A DNA stretch of 39,089 nt. Source: an uncultured Clostridia bacterium. GTDB lineage: Bacteria > Bacillota > Clostridia > TANB77 > CAG-465. Under the pieces are notes generated by a model. It saw only the letters and a list, made by a program, of their open reading frames with translations, made no database searches and was not told where the DNA came from. Positions 16,887 through 25,117 of this stretch are shown piece by piece. Position numbers and translations under genes: made by a program. Location of the stretch: contig CAKOYA010000009.1 of the NCBI GenBank assembly GCA_934130325.1, forward strand, positions 1 through 39,089, read 5' to 3'. Position 1 is the stretch's first letter, and the number at the start of each line of letters is the position of its first letter.

Positions 16887-17761
16887 TGAAAAAATATTCT
16901 AAGGATGCTACAAAAAAAAGGGTCTTTATGAAAGTATTGTTAATAGTATTTATAATATTACTAATATCAAGTATAGCAGTATTTCTATATGTGTTTTTAA
17001 ATAATAATATAATTTATGAAAAAGTTGATGATAGTTCTAAAATGGTATCTAATGAGGTGGCAAAAAACTCCTATCCCATAATCATTAATAACGTTTTAGT
17101 AGGTGGAGTTTATGATAAAAAATGGGTATCATCAGAAAAGTACTATTTGTTATCAAATAATATAAGCAACGTAGAAGTTGATGTATATAACCAAAATGGA
17201 AAAAAAGGGACATATGAATTAGATTCTATTTCAAAAGGTAGTACGTCTACAGTATATTCAGCTATTATGGATGCAAATATAACAGACGAATATTTTGCAG
17301 TTACTAAAAATACAATTAGTGCAATGAATACTTCACCTAAGAAAAGGCAAAATGTAACACAAGAACATTTAAAATTAGTAAAAAAAGCGCTTGGATTTTA
17401 TAATCTTTTTAACAGTACTGTAAAAATAACAGAAATTTATGATGTACCGTTACAGCAGGGTGAAAATGGTATGGTTATATTTGCGACAAATGAAATAGGA
17501 AAGTCTTTCGGAGTATATAGTGCCGTAGTGTATGTTGATAGTAGTAATAATCCAAAACTTATAAAATACAATTATATAAGGGATAGTAAATATTCTGATA
17601 ATTGGCCTGTTTATTCATTTAAATTTGTAGGCGATTTAAACTTAGATGGAATTAACGAAATTATTATTCAGGAAACAAAGGAATTTGAAGTAAAATATGA
17701 TGTATTAGAATATGACAACAATAATAGTTTTAAGGAAGTTATTAGTGCTGTTGTAAAATGA
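16886..17761 (+). CDS. membrane-anchored extracytoplasmic protein, unknown function
   Basis: A 291-residue protein with a basic N-terminus and one hydrophobic helix (about 13-39), so the remainder is extracytoplasmic. It has no lipobox. The C-terminal part contains DLNLDGINEIIIQE, a D-x-N-x-D-G calcium-binding-like loop of the FG-GAP/EF-hand type. I do not recognise a named family. The start is ATG 16886, which overlaps the queH stop; an in-frame GTG at 16874 is part of the likely ribosome binding region. Last gene of the ruvB operon. Confidence 0.72.
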   Translation: MKKYSKDATKKRVFMKVLLIVFIILLISSIAVFLYVFLNNNIIYEKVDDSSKMVSNEVAKNSYPIIINNVLVGGVYDKKWVSSEKYYLLSNNISNVEVDVYNQNGKKGTYELDSISKGSTSTVYSAIMDANITDEYFAVTKNTISAMNTSPKKRQNVTQEHLKLVKKALGFYNLFNSTVKITEIYDVPLQQGENGMVIFATNEIGKSFGVYSAVVYVDSSNNPKLIKYNYIRDSKYSDNWPVYSFKFVGDLNLDGINEIIIQETKEFEVKYDVLEYDNNNSFKEVISAVVK

Positions 17762-17782
17762 CAAAAAATGTAATTATGTAAA

Positions 17783-17818
17783 AAAACGTCTAAAATAACT
17801 TGATTTTTTAGACGTTTT
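17783..17818 (+). terminator. terminator of ruvB-queH operon
   Basis: A 13-bp stem (AAAACGTCTAAAA/TTTTAGACGTTTT) with a 10-base loop. Its loop and right arm carry the -35 of the next promoter. Confidence 0.85.
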
Positions 17819-17828
17819 ATATTATAAT
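17800..17828 (+). promoter_or_regulatory. promoter of LRR gene, nested in upstream terminator
   Basis: TTGATT at 17800-17805 lies in the hairpin loop and right arm. A 17-base spacer leads to TATAAT at 17823-17828. Confidence 0.7.
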
Positions 17829-17854
17829 GTTGTTACCAAAAATTATATTTATTG

Positions 17855-17868
17855 TTCCTAAGTAGGAA
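17855..17868 (+). promoter_or_regulatory. inverted repeat in LRR leader
   Basis: TTCCTA-AG-TAGGAA lies between the predicted transcription start and the GGAGGA ribosome binding site. It could be an operator or a small RNA stem; no known regulator site matches. Confidence 0.4.
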
Positions 17869-17886
17869 TGAAGAGGAGGAGTTAAA

Positions 17887-18576
17887 ATGTTATTAACAAG
17901 AAATGATGTAAAGCGGCTTTTATCACAAAATATTTACCGGGTTATAATACCAGAACGTTATATGATTATTGAAAGAGAAGCTTTTAAAGATTGTCAGTGT
18001 GTTGAGGAAATTATTCTTCATGATAAAATCGAAGAAATCTATGAAGGCGCTTTTTCAAATTGTGTTAATTTGCGAAAGATTGTGTTGCCCAAAAAGGTAA
18101 AAATTATAAAAAACAATACTTTTTATGGGTGTTCATCCCTTAGTGAAGTGGCGTTTTTGGGGCAGGTTGAAAAAATCGAAAAATTTGCATTTGCCAATTG
18201 TAAAAAATTACGCGAAATAAAAATACCCGACAGTGTATATGAGATATCTGCATACGCATTTACAGGATGCAATTCTTTAAAAAAGGTAAATATTCCTAAA
18301 AATATAAAGAATCTAGGGGAAGGGGCTTTTTATTTTTGCACTTCTTTACAAGAAATTGATTTAAATAAGGAAAATCTTGTATGCGTAAAAGATAGTACAT
18401 TTTTTGGTTGTAAAGCATTAAAAGAGCTAGTCATTCCGAAAAATATCAGGAAGGTTGGCAGAAATGCCTTTTCGAATTGTGAGATGTTGGAAAAAATTAA
18501 AGTACCTGTAGGATGTAATGTATCAGTTCAAAGTTTTCATGGATGTGTGAACGTTAAGAGCATAAAGAGAACATAA
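17887..18576 (+). CDS. BspA-type leucine-rich repeat protein (LRR_5)
   Basis: A 229-residue protein made of about eight BspA/LRR_5 repeats of roughly 23 residues (pattern: AF-x-x-C-x-x-L-x-x-I-x-I-P-x-x-V-x-x-I, for example AFANCKKLREIKIPDSV). It has no signal peptide, so it is presumably cytoplasmic or non-classically exported. Codon use differs from its neighbours: CGG (17911-17913 and 17938-17940), CGC, CGA, CCC and other G/C-ending codons are frequent. This suggests recent horizontal transfer. It has its own promoter and terminator. Role unknown; LRR_5 repeats usually mediate protein contacts. Confidence 0.85.
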   Translation: MLLTRNDVKRLLSQNIYRVIIPERYMIIEREAFKDCQCVEEIILHDKIEEIYEGAFSNCVNLRKIVLPKKVKIIKNNTFYGCSSLSEVAFLGQVEKIEKFAFANCKKLREIKIPDSVYEISAYAFTGCNSLKKVNIPKNIKNLGEGAFYFCTSLQEIDLNKENLVCVKDSTFFGCKALKELVIPKNIRKVGRNAFSNCEMLEKIKVPVGCNVSVQSFHGCVNVKSIKRT

Positions 18577-18593
18577 AAAATTATGAAAGATAA

Positions 18594-18626
18594 AAAGGGT
18601 TGTAATTATTATTGCAACTCTTTTTT
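18594..18626 (+). terminator. terminator of LRR gene
   Basis: A 12-bp stem (AAAGGGTTGTAA facing TTGCAACTCTTT, two G-U pairs) with loop TTATTA and a T-run. Confidence 0.9.
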
Positions 18627-18668
18627 ATAAATATATTTGTAGATTTTAGTATATTTATACTTATTTAC

Positions 18669-18697
18669 TTGAAGTAAGTAACCATTTGTAGTATAAT
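18669..18697 (+). promoter_or_regulatory. promoter of pnp
   Basis: TTGAAG at 18669-18674, a 17-base spacer, TATAAT at 18692-18697. Transcription should begin near 18704, right at the foot of the leader stem. Confidence 0.85.
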
Positions 18698-18704
18698 GTA
18701 CCAA

Positions 18705-18781
18705 GTAAAAGGGGTAATTGTAGTAATAATTTGTGGATGTATAATTTTGTATGACTAGAAATTATTATTACAACCTTTTAC
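18705..18781 (+). promoter_or_regulatory. long stem-loop in pnp mRNA leader
   Basis: GTAAAAGG (18705-18712) pairs with CCTTTTAC (18774-18781). TTGTAGTAATAATTT (18718-18732) pairs with 18759-18773. The result is a stem of 23 bp with one 5-base bulge and a 26-base loop, at the 5' end of the transcript and just before the ribosome binding site. It is not followed by a T-run, so it is not a terminator. Confidence 0.75.
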
Positions 18782-18804
18782 GGGAGATTTAAAGGAGGAT
18801 TTTT

Positions 18805-20913
18805 ATGTATAAAAAATTTGAAATGGAGTATGCTGGACGTAAGCTTGTTGTTGAAACAGGGAAGATGGCATCCCTTGCAAATGGTTCATGCTTAGTAAGG
18901 TATGGACAAACAGCAGTATTAGTAAATGCTACTATGTCAAAAGAACCTAAAGATGGTATAGACTTTTTGCCACTTTCAGTAGATTATGAGGAAAGATTGT
19001 ATGCAGTAGGAAAAATACCAGGCGGATATATTAAAAGAGAAGGAAGACCTTCAAGTAAGGCTATTTTAGTATCACGTGTTATAGATAGACCAATAAGACC
19101 TCTATTTCCTAAAGATTATAGAAATGATACCTCTATAAATGCTTTAGTGTTAGCTGTAGATCCAGACGTATTGCCAGAGGTACCTGCATCAATTGGTGCA
19201 TCTATTGCTTTAAATATTTCAGATATTCCTTTTACTGCTTTGGTGGGGTCAATTAAAGTAGGAATTGTTGATGATAAAATTGTATTAAATCCAGATTTAG
19301 CACAAAGGGAAAAATCTACTCTTGATTTAACAGTTTCTGCTACCTTAGATAAAATATGCATGATAGAAGCAGGTGCAAAAGAAGTACCTGATGAAAAAAT
19401 GTTAGAAGCCATAAAAGTTGCACATGAAGAAATTAAAAAACTTTGTAAATTTATAAAGGAAATAAGACAAGAAATAGGAAAAGAAAAAGTAAATTATAAA
19501 TCATTTAGTGTGCCAGAAGATTTAAGTCAGTTTGTAGAAAGTATTGCTATAGAAAAAATGAAAGAGGCTGTTATTACAAAAGAAAAAGCTGTAAGAGATG
19601 AGCAAGTAAATCAAGTTGATGAATTCGTTAAACAAAAATATATAGAAAATTTTGGTGAAGAAAAGTACTTAGAAAATAAATCTTTAATAGGTGAAGCATT
19701 ATATAAACTTGAAAAGAAAGTTGTAAGAAATTTAGTAATAAATGAAGGTAAGAGAGTGGACTTAAGAGGACTGGACGAAATAAGACCGCTTACAGCAGAA
19801 GTTGGACTTTTTGAAAGAGTACATGGAAGTGCGTTGTTTTCTCGTGGAAAAACACAAGTATTATCTATGGTAACACTTGGTTCTTCATCTGATGAGCAAG
19901 AGTTAGATGGTTTAGATGAAGAAGTAACAAAAAGATATATTCACCATTATAATTTTCCACCATATAGCGTAGGTGAAGCAAGGCCTGCACGTGGACCAGG
20001 AAGAAGAGAAATAGGTCATGGTGCTTTAGCAGAAAGAGCATTAGAACCAGTTATACCATCTAAAGAAGAATTCCCATATACAATTAGGGTAGTATCTGAA
20101 GTTTTAAGTTCAAATGGTTCAACATCACAAGGTAGTGTTTGTGGTTCAACACTTGCGTTAATGGATGCAGGTGTACCAATAAAGGAACCAGTAGCAGGAA
20201 TTTCTACAGGTTTATTTACTAAAAATGGAGATACTTCAGACTATATTATGGTCACTGATATACAGGGCATAGAAGACTTTTTTGGTGATATGGATTTTAA
20301 AGTTGCTGGAACAAAAAATGGTATAACAGCTATACAAGTTGATATAAAAATTGATGGATTGTCATATGAAATAATAGAAGAGGCATTTGCTAGAACTCAT
20401 AAGGCAAGAAATTATATATTAGATGAAGTAATGTTAAAGGCTATAGATAAACCTAGGGCAAATTTATCTAAATATGCACCAAAAATTGAAACAATAAAAA
20501 TAAATCCAAACAAAATAGGGGACGTTATAGGCGCAGGTGGAAAAACTATAAATAAAATTATAGAAGAGACAGGTGTAAAAATTGATATTGAAGAAGATGG
20601 AACAGTATTTATTTCTGGAATAGACTCACAAAAAATAGACAGAGCAATAGAAATAATAGAAAATTTAACTAAAGATGTTGAATTAAATCAAACATATATG
20701 GGAAAGGTAACTAAAATTTTACAATTTGGAGCCTTAGTGGAAGTATTACCTGGAAAGGAAGGATTCTTACATATATCTCAGATATCTACTAAGCGTGTTA
20801 ATAAGGTAGAAGATGAGCTAAGTGTAGGTGATGAGATTTTAGTTAAAGTAACAGAAATTTCAAAAAATGATGGGAAATTTAGTTTAACAGCAAAAGGCCT
20901 AATGGAAGTGTAG
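18805..20913 (+). CDS. pnp: polyribonucleotide nucleotidyltransferase (PNPase)
   Basis: PNPase degrades RNA 3'-5' by phosphorolysis and is part of the mRNA decay machinery. The 702-residue protein has two RNase PH-like domains (the first with RYGQTAVLVNAT and GRPSSKAILVSRVIDRPIRP, the second with RGKTQVLSMVTLG, PGRREIGHGALAERAL and GSTSQGSVCGSTLALMDAG). A KH domain (about 560-620, IGAGGKTINKI) and an S1 domain (about 628-698, GKVTKILQFGALVEVLPGKEGFLHISQI) follow. Length is normal. rpsO, the usual upstream neighbour, is absent. The leader carries a long stem that may serve autoregulation. It is followed by a P-loop gene after 10 bases. Confidence 0.98.
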   Translation: MYKKFEMEYAGRKLVVETGKMASLANGSCLVRYGQTAVLVNATMSKEPKDGIDFLPLSVDYEERLYAVGKIPGGYIKREGRPSSKAILVSRVIDRPIRPLFPKDYRNDTSINALVLAVDPDVLPEVPASIGASIALNISDIPFTALVGSIKVGIVDDKIVLNPDLAQREKSTLDLTVSATLDKICMIEAGAKEVPDEKMLEAIKVAHEEIKKLCKFIKEIRQEIGKEKVNYKSFSVPEDLSQFVESIAIEKMKEAVITKEKAVRDEQVNQVDEFVKQKYIENFGEEKYLENKSLIGEALYKLEKKVVRNLVINEGKRVDLRGLDEIRPLTAEVGLFERVHGSALFSRGKTQVLSMVTLGSSSDEQELDGLDEEVTKRYIHHYNFPPYSVGEARPARGPGRREIGHGALAERALEPVIPSKEEFPYTIRVVSEVLSSNGSTSQGSVCGSTLALMDAGVPIKEPVAGISTGLFTKNGDTSDYIMVTDIQGIEDFFGDMDFKVAGTKNGITAIQVDIKIDGLSYEIIEEAFARTHKARNYILDEVMLKAIDKPRANLSKYAPKIETIKINPNKIGDVIGAGGKTINKIIEETGVKIDIEEDGTVFISGIDSQKIDRAIEIIENLTKDVELNQTYMGKVTKILQFGALVEVLPGKEGFLHISQISTKRVNKVEDELSVGDEILVKVTEISKNDGKFSLTAKGLMEV

Positions 20914-20923
20914 AGGTGTTAAA

Positions 20924-21752
20924 ATGCAAATATATGCATTTGTTGGAAAAACAGGAACAGGAAAAAGTTATAATGCTCAAAGAGTGGCAAAATCATATGG
21001 GATAAATTATATTATTGATGATGCTATTCTTATAAAAAATACAAAAGTTATAGCTGGAAAATCTGCTAAGACAGAGGCAAATTTTATTGCTTCTGTTAAA
21101 GCAGCTATATTTTTGGATGACTCAAGAAAAGAAGAAATGAAAGAGGCTATAAAACTAGAAAATCCAAGTAAAATGTTAATACTTGGAACATCTGATGAGA
21201 TGGTTCAAAAAATAGTAAATAATTTGGAATTAGGAACAATATATAAAACAATATATATTGAGGATGTAGTCAGCGATACTCAAATTAAAGAGGCAAGAAG
21301 ATCAAGAGTTGAAGATGGAAAACATGTAGTTCCAGTACCTACTTTAGAAATAAAAAAACAATTTTCTGGTTATTTTTTAGATTCTTTGAAATCATTTGGT
21401 ATATTTAATAAAGATGAATTGGCTGATGAAATCCATGATAATTCAGAAAAAACTATAATAAGGCCAACATATAGTTATTTAGGTAATTACACTATATCTG
21501 ACACTGTAATAAATGGTATAATTTCATATGTAGTTTCAAAAATAGATGGAGTAACAAAGGTATATAAAGTTGTTACCCAGAAATATATTGATGGTATGAA
21601 GTTACGGTATAGATATAGAAGTTAGATTTGGAGTAAATATTCCAAAACTTAGTTCAATTATAAGAAATACTGCAATATATGCCATTGATAATGCAACAGG
21701 TATAAACCTTTTTGGTATAAATATAAATGTCAAATCTATATCTAAAAAATGA
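20924..21752 (+). CDS. P-loop ATPase with C-terminal Asp23/Gls24 domain, with +1 frameshift
   Basis: The N-terminal part has Walker A GKTGTGKS at residues 8-15 and an ATPase-like domain of about 160 residues. The C-terminal part is Asp23/Gls24-like: NYTISDTVINGIISYVVSKIDGV, then RFGVNIPKL and ATGINLFGININVKSI. Frame 0 runs into TAG at 21623. The +1 frame, which has a TGA at 21597-21599, carries the rest of the Asp23 domain to a stop at 21750-21752. The shift must therefore fall in 21600-21625, which contains the in-frame CGG at 21605-21607. Skipping its C gives DGMKL-GIDIEVRFGVNIP and a 275-residue protein. The gene follows pnp by 10 bases with an AGAGGTG ribosome binding site. Asp23 proteins sit at the envelope; the role of this ATPase fusion is unknown. 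Confidence 0.82.
21605..21608 (+). other. CGG-T: putative +1 frameshift site in P-loop/Asp23 gene
   Basis: Frame 0 reads TTA CGG TAT AGA TAT AGA AGT TAG. The +1 frame reads GGT ATA GAT ATA GAA GTT AGA and completes an Asp23 domain. Confidence 0.7.
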
Positions 21753-21767
21753 AATTATTTTTAACTA

Positions 21768-21796
21768 TTGAAAAAATAGAAAAAATGTAGTAAAAT
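21768..21796 (+). promoter_or_regulatory. promoter of membrane-anchored protein gene
   Basis: TTGAAA at 21768-21773, a 17-base spacer, TAAAAT at 21791-21796. Confidence 0.75.
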
Positions 21797-21822
21797 ATAG
21801 CCAAAATTAAGAGGTGGATAAA

Positions 21823-22629
21823 ATGGAAACAATGCACTATAGCGAAAAAAGGAAAAGTTCTAAAGGGCCTGTAATTGCATTACTATTATTTGTATTAATA
21901 GGTGGTGCAATAATATTTTATGCAATTAGGACAGAAGAAGATCCAGTTGTAATTGGAAGTCAAGAATCAGATATTCAAAGATTAGTTGAAATGGAGAAAG
22001 AAGATACACTTGCATTAAAAAGTGAAAATGAAAACATTTCATATTCTGTAGAAGATGTTAAGTATAAAGATACTTCAAATTTAAAGATAAAGTCTGATAT
22101 GACACTTCCTAAAATTAAAGTTAAAGATGAAGAATTAGTAGAAATAAATAATAAGATAGACACAGAATATACAGAGCTATTTACTAAACTAAAGGAACAG
22201 ATGTCTTCAGCAGAAAGTAAGTATACTTTTATTGTATCATATAATGTATATGAAAATATGATTGATGAAAAAAAAGTTATATCAATTACTATATATCAAA
22301 GAGTAAGGGATGATAGCGCTAAAAAAAATACTACTGAAAAAGTAACTACTTATAATATTGATCTTTCTTCTAAACAAATTTTAACTGAATCTGAGATTGC
22401 ACAAAGTATACTTGGAAAAGATTATAAATCTGTTATAAAAAACTCAGTTAAAGAATATGTGGTAAAACAGGGAATGATGAAAGAATCAGAATTTACATAT
22501 GCATTAACAGGTTTGGAAGATTGTTATGTAAAAGAAGGGAAGTTTCATATAATATTTAATGAGGGAAAGATTGTAGATCAAAAGTATGGAGTTTTAGATA
22601 TAGAAGTAGAAGAGAGTAAAACAAACTAA
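21823..22629 (+). CDS. membrane-anchored protein, possible DUF3298/RsiV-like domain
   Basis: A 268-residue protein with an N-terminal anchor (hydrophobic residues about 16-37 after a Lys/Ser-rich start) and an extracytoplasmic remainder. The stretch ISITIYQRVRD...TYNIDLSSKQILTESEI resembles the DUF3298-type domain seen in RsiV and PdaC, but the match is by eye and weak. ATG 21823 is chosen because GAGGTGG lies 6 bases before it; the upstream GTG 21814 is part of that site. It lies upstream of glyS by 25 bases and could share its transcript. Confidence 0.65.
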   Translation: METMHYSEKRKSSKGPVIALLLFVLIGGAIIFYAIRTEEDPVVIGSQESDIQRLVEMEKEDTLALKSENENISYSVEDVKYKDTSNLKIKSDMTLPKIKVKDEELVEINNKIDTEYTELFTKLKEQMSSAESKYTFIVSYNVYENMIDEKKVISITIYQRVRDDSAKKNTTEKVTTYNIDLSSKQILTESEIAQSILGKDYKSVIKNSVKEYVVKQGMMKESEFTYALTGLEDCYVKEGKFHIIFNEGKIVDQKYGVLDIEVEESKTN

Positions 22630-22654
22630 AAATTATTCAAGGGGGGATTTTTAA

Positions 22655-24040
22655 GTGGTAGATTCTATGGAAAAAATTGTTAACTTGTGTAAAGCAAGAG
22701 GATACATATATCCTGGTTCAGAAATATACGGAGGACTTGCTAATACTTGGGATTATGGGCCACTTGGTGTAGAATTTAAAAATAATGTAAAAAAAGCTTG
22801 GTGGAAAAAATTTATAAATGAAAGTAAGTATAATGTTGGACTTGATTCTTGTATTTTGATGAATCCAAGAGTATGGGAAGCTTCTGGACATATTGGAGGT
22901 TTTTCTGATCCACTTATAGACTGTAAAGAGTGTAAATCTAGATTTAGAGCCGATAAGTTAATAGAAGAATTTGCATTTGAAAACAAAATGGATATAAAAG
23001 TATCTGACGGTATGTCTAATGAAGAGTTAATAGCAATTATTGATAAATATAATATAAATTGTCAAAAATGTGGTAAGCATAATTTTACAGATATAAGAAA
23101 GTTTAATCTTATGTTTAAAACTTTCCAAGGTGTTACAGAGGACACATCTTCAACAATCTATTTAAGACCTGAAACAGCTCAAGGAATATTTGTAAATTTT
23201 AAAAATGTTGCAAGAACTACTAGAAAAAAAATTCCTTTTGGAATAGGTCAAATAGGTAAGTCTTTTAGAAATGAAATTACACCTGGTAATTTTGTATTTA
23301 GAACAAGAGAATTTGAACAAATGGAATTAGAATTTTTCTGTAAACCAGGTGAAGACTTAAAATGGTTTGAATATTGGAGATCTTATGCAGTAGAATTCTT
23401 AAAATCCTTAGGTATGAAAGAGGAAAATATACGTTTAAGAGATCATGAAAAAGAGGAATTATCTCATTACAGCAGTGCAACAACTGATATAGAATTTAAA
23501 TTTCCATTTGGTTTTGGTGAACTTTGGGGAATAGCTGATAGAACAGATTTTGATTTGTCACAACATATGAAGTATTCTTCTGAAGATTTAACATATACGC
23601 AGTTAGATACTAATGAAAAATTTGTACCTTATTGTATAGAACCTTCAGTTGGTGCAGATAGACTTGCGCTTGCATTCTTGTGTAATGCATATGAAGAAGA
23701 AAAAATTTCTGATGATGATTCAAGGGTAGTATTAAAATTGCATCCAGCATTGAGCCCTATTAAAATTGCTGTATTACCACTATCTAAAAAGCTTAGTGAA
23801 GGTGCTACAGAAGTATTTGATATGCTTAGCAAAAATTATGTAGTTGACTATGATGAAACAGGAAGTATTGGAAAAAGATATAGAAGACAAGACGAAATAG
23901 GTACTCCTTTTGCTATAACTTATGATTTTGAATCTGAAACAGATAAATCTGTTACAATAAGGCATAGAGATAGTATGGAACAAGAAAGAATAAAAATAGT
24001 AGAATTAGAAAACTATTTTAAGGATAAATTTAATTTTTAA
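22655..24040 (+). CDS. glyS: glycyl-tRNA synthetase (single-chain, class II)
   Basis: This is the homodimeric, eukaryote-type GlyRS of 461 residues, as found in many Firmicutes in place of the alpha2/beta2 enzyme. Motifs: GYIYPGSEIYGGLANTWDYGP near the start, GSGHIGGF-like ASGHIGGFSDPL, class II motif 2 GKSFRNEITPGNFVFRTREFEQMELEFF, ELWGIADRTDFDL, motif 3 VGADRLALAFL and the anticodon-binding domain from about 365. The start is GTG, 8 bases after AAGGGGGG. A DUF4044 gene follows after 24 bases. Confidence 0.96.
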   Translation: MVDSMEKIVNLCKARGYIYPGSEIYGGLANTWDYGPLGVEFKNNVKKAWWKKFINESKYNVGLDSCILMNPRVWEASGHIGGFSDPLIDCKECKSRFRADKLIEEFAFENKMDIKVSDGMSNEELIAIIDKYNINCQKCGKHNFTDIRKFNLMFKTFQGVTEDTSSTIYLRPETAQGIFVNFKNVARTTRKKIPFGIGQIGKSFRNEITPGNFVFRTREFEQMELEFFCKPGEDLKWFEYWRSYAVEFLKSLGMKEENIRLRDHEKEELSHYSSATTDIEFKFPFGFGELWGIADRTDFDLSQHMKYSSEDLTYTQLDTNEKFVPYCIEPSVGADRLALAFLCNAYEEEKISDDDSRVVLKLHPALSPIKIAVLPLSKKLSEGATEVFDMLSKNYVVDYDETGSIGKRYRRQDEIGTPFAITYDFESETDKSVTIRHRDSMEQERIKIVELENYFKDKFNF

Positions 24041-24064
24041 GTTACCAAAGGAGTGATATGTTTT

Positions 24065-24175
24065 ATGGATAAAAAGAAAAGTATTTTAAAGTATACAGTT
24101 ATTGGAATTTTAGTGTTTTCAATGGTATTTTCAATGTTTGCAGTGTTAATTTCAGCTGTACAAAGTAGCATATAA
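24065..24175 (+). CDS. small membrane protein, DUF4044/Prli42-like
   Basis: A 36-residue protein, MDKKKSILKYTVIGILVFSM and onward, with a basic start, one hydrophobic helix and a short outer tail. It resembles DUF4044 proteins, a family that includes or resembles the stressosome anchor Prli42 of Listeria. AAAGGAG lies 11 bases upstream, slightly far. It sits between glyS and cdaA with short gaps, so cotranscription is likely. Confidence 0.65.
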   Translation: MDKKKSILKYTVIGILVFSMVFSMFAVLISAVQSSI

Positions 24176-24188
24176 TCGAGGTGACTTT

Positions 24189-25046
24189 ATGCAAGGTGTG
24201 TTTACTGCATTTATTTCATTAATGTATAAATTAAGAGATGTTTTTGTACTTACTAGTCCTTTTAGATATTTGGTTTTTATAGCTGATATATTAATAGTCA
24301 CATTGATTTTTTACTATTTATTTAGAATAGTGAAAAAGACAAGAGCTGGTCAAATTGTAAAAGGAATATTAATAGTTTGTGCCTTATTTATAATTGCCAA
24401 AGTATTTAACATGGTAATATTAAATTTTATACTTACAAATTTTTTAACTTATGGTGTGTTGTTACTTATTGTAGTGTTTCAGCCTGAACTTAGAAATGTT
24501 TTTGAAAAATTAGGAAGAAGTAAAATTGTTGATGTTTTTGATATGGATGATAACATACTTGTTAGGCATTCTATATCGGAAATTGTTAAAGCCGTTGAAA
24601 TTATGTCATTAAAAAATATAGGTGCATTAATTGTTATTCAGCGTGATACTCAGATATCAGATATTTTAAAAGAAGGAATTGGACTTAATGCAAAAGTTTC
24701 AAATGAACTTATACAAAATATATTTATGCCAAGAACACCTTTACATGATGGAGCAATTGTAATAGATAAAACAGAAATTTTGGCTGCAAAATGTATTCTA
24801 CCATTATCATCTGAAAGGTCGATTCCCAAAAGTCTTGGCACAAGGCATAGAGCTGCTGTTGGGATATCAGAGATTTCTGATGCGCTTGTAGTAGTAGTTT
24901 CTGAAGAAACAGGTACTATATCACTAGCTGAAGATGGTAAACTAATAAGAGAGTTAACAGGCGATAAATTAAAGGCAATATTGCTAGAAAAAATAGATAG
25001 AACTAAAAATAGTGTCGCAATTAAAAATAAAATGAAAGATAATTAA
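24189..25046 (+). CDS. cdaA: diadenylate cyclase CdaA
   Basis: CdaA makes cyclic di-AMP from two ATP, a second messenger for potassium and envelope homeostasis. The 285-residue protein has three N-terminal membrane helices (about 22-100) and a DisA_N catalytic domain with PLHDGAIVIDK and GTRHRAAVGISE intact. In most Firmicutes cdaR (ybbR) follows as activator; here an unrelated gene follows instead. A CGAGGTGAC ribosome binding site lies upstream. Confidence 0.95.
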   Translation: MQGVFTAFISLMYKLRDVFVLTSPFRYLVFIADILIVTLIFYYLFRIVKKTRAGQIVKGILIVCALFIIAKVFNMVILNFILTNFLTYGVLLLIVVFQPELRNVFEKLGRSKIVDVFDMDDNILVRHSISEIVKAVEIMSLKNIGALIVIQRDTQISDILKEGIGLNAKVSNELIQNIFMPRTPLHDGAIVIDKTEILAAKCILPLSSERSIPKSLGTRHRAAVGISEISDALVVVVSEETGTISLAEDGKLIRELTGDKLKAILLEKIDRTKNSVAIKNKMKDN

Positions 25047-25081
25047 TAAATAGATGATGTTATTCATATATAACTATGTAA

Positions 25082-25104
25082 AGACAATTATATTGTGATT
25101 GTCT
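25082..25104 (+). promoter_or_regulatory. hairpin before unknown gene
   Basis: AGACAAT pairs with ATTGTCT around a 9-base loop, ending just before the GGAGGA ribosome binding site at 25107. Possibly a modest translational control element. Confidence 0.3.
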
Positions 25105-25117
25105 ATGGAGGATATAT

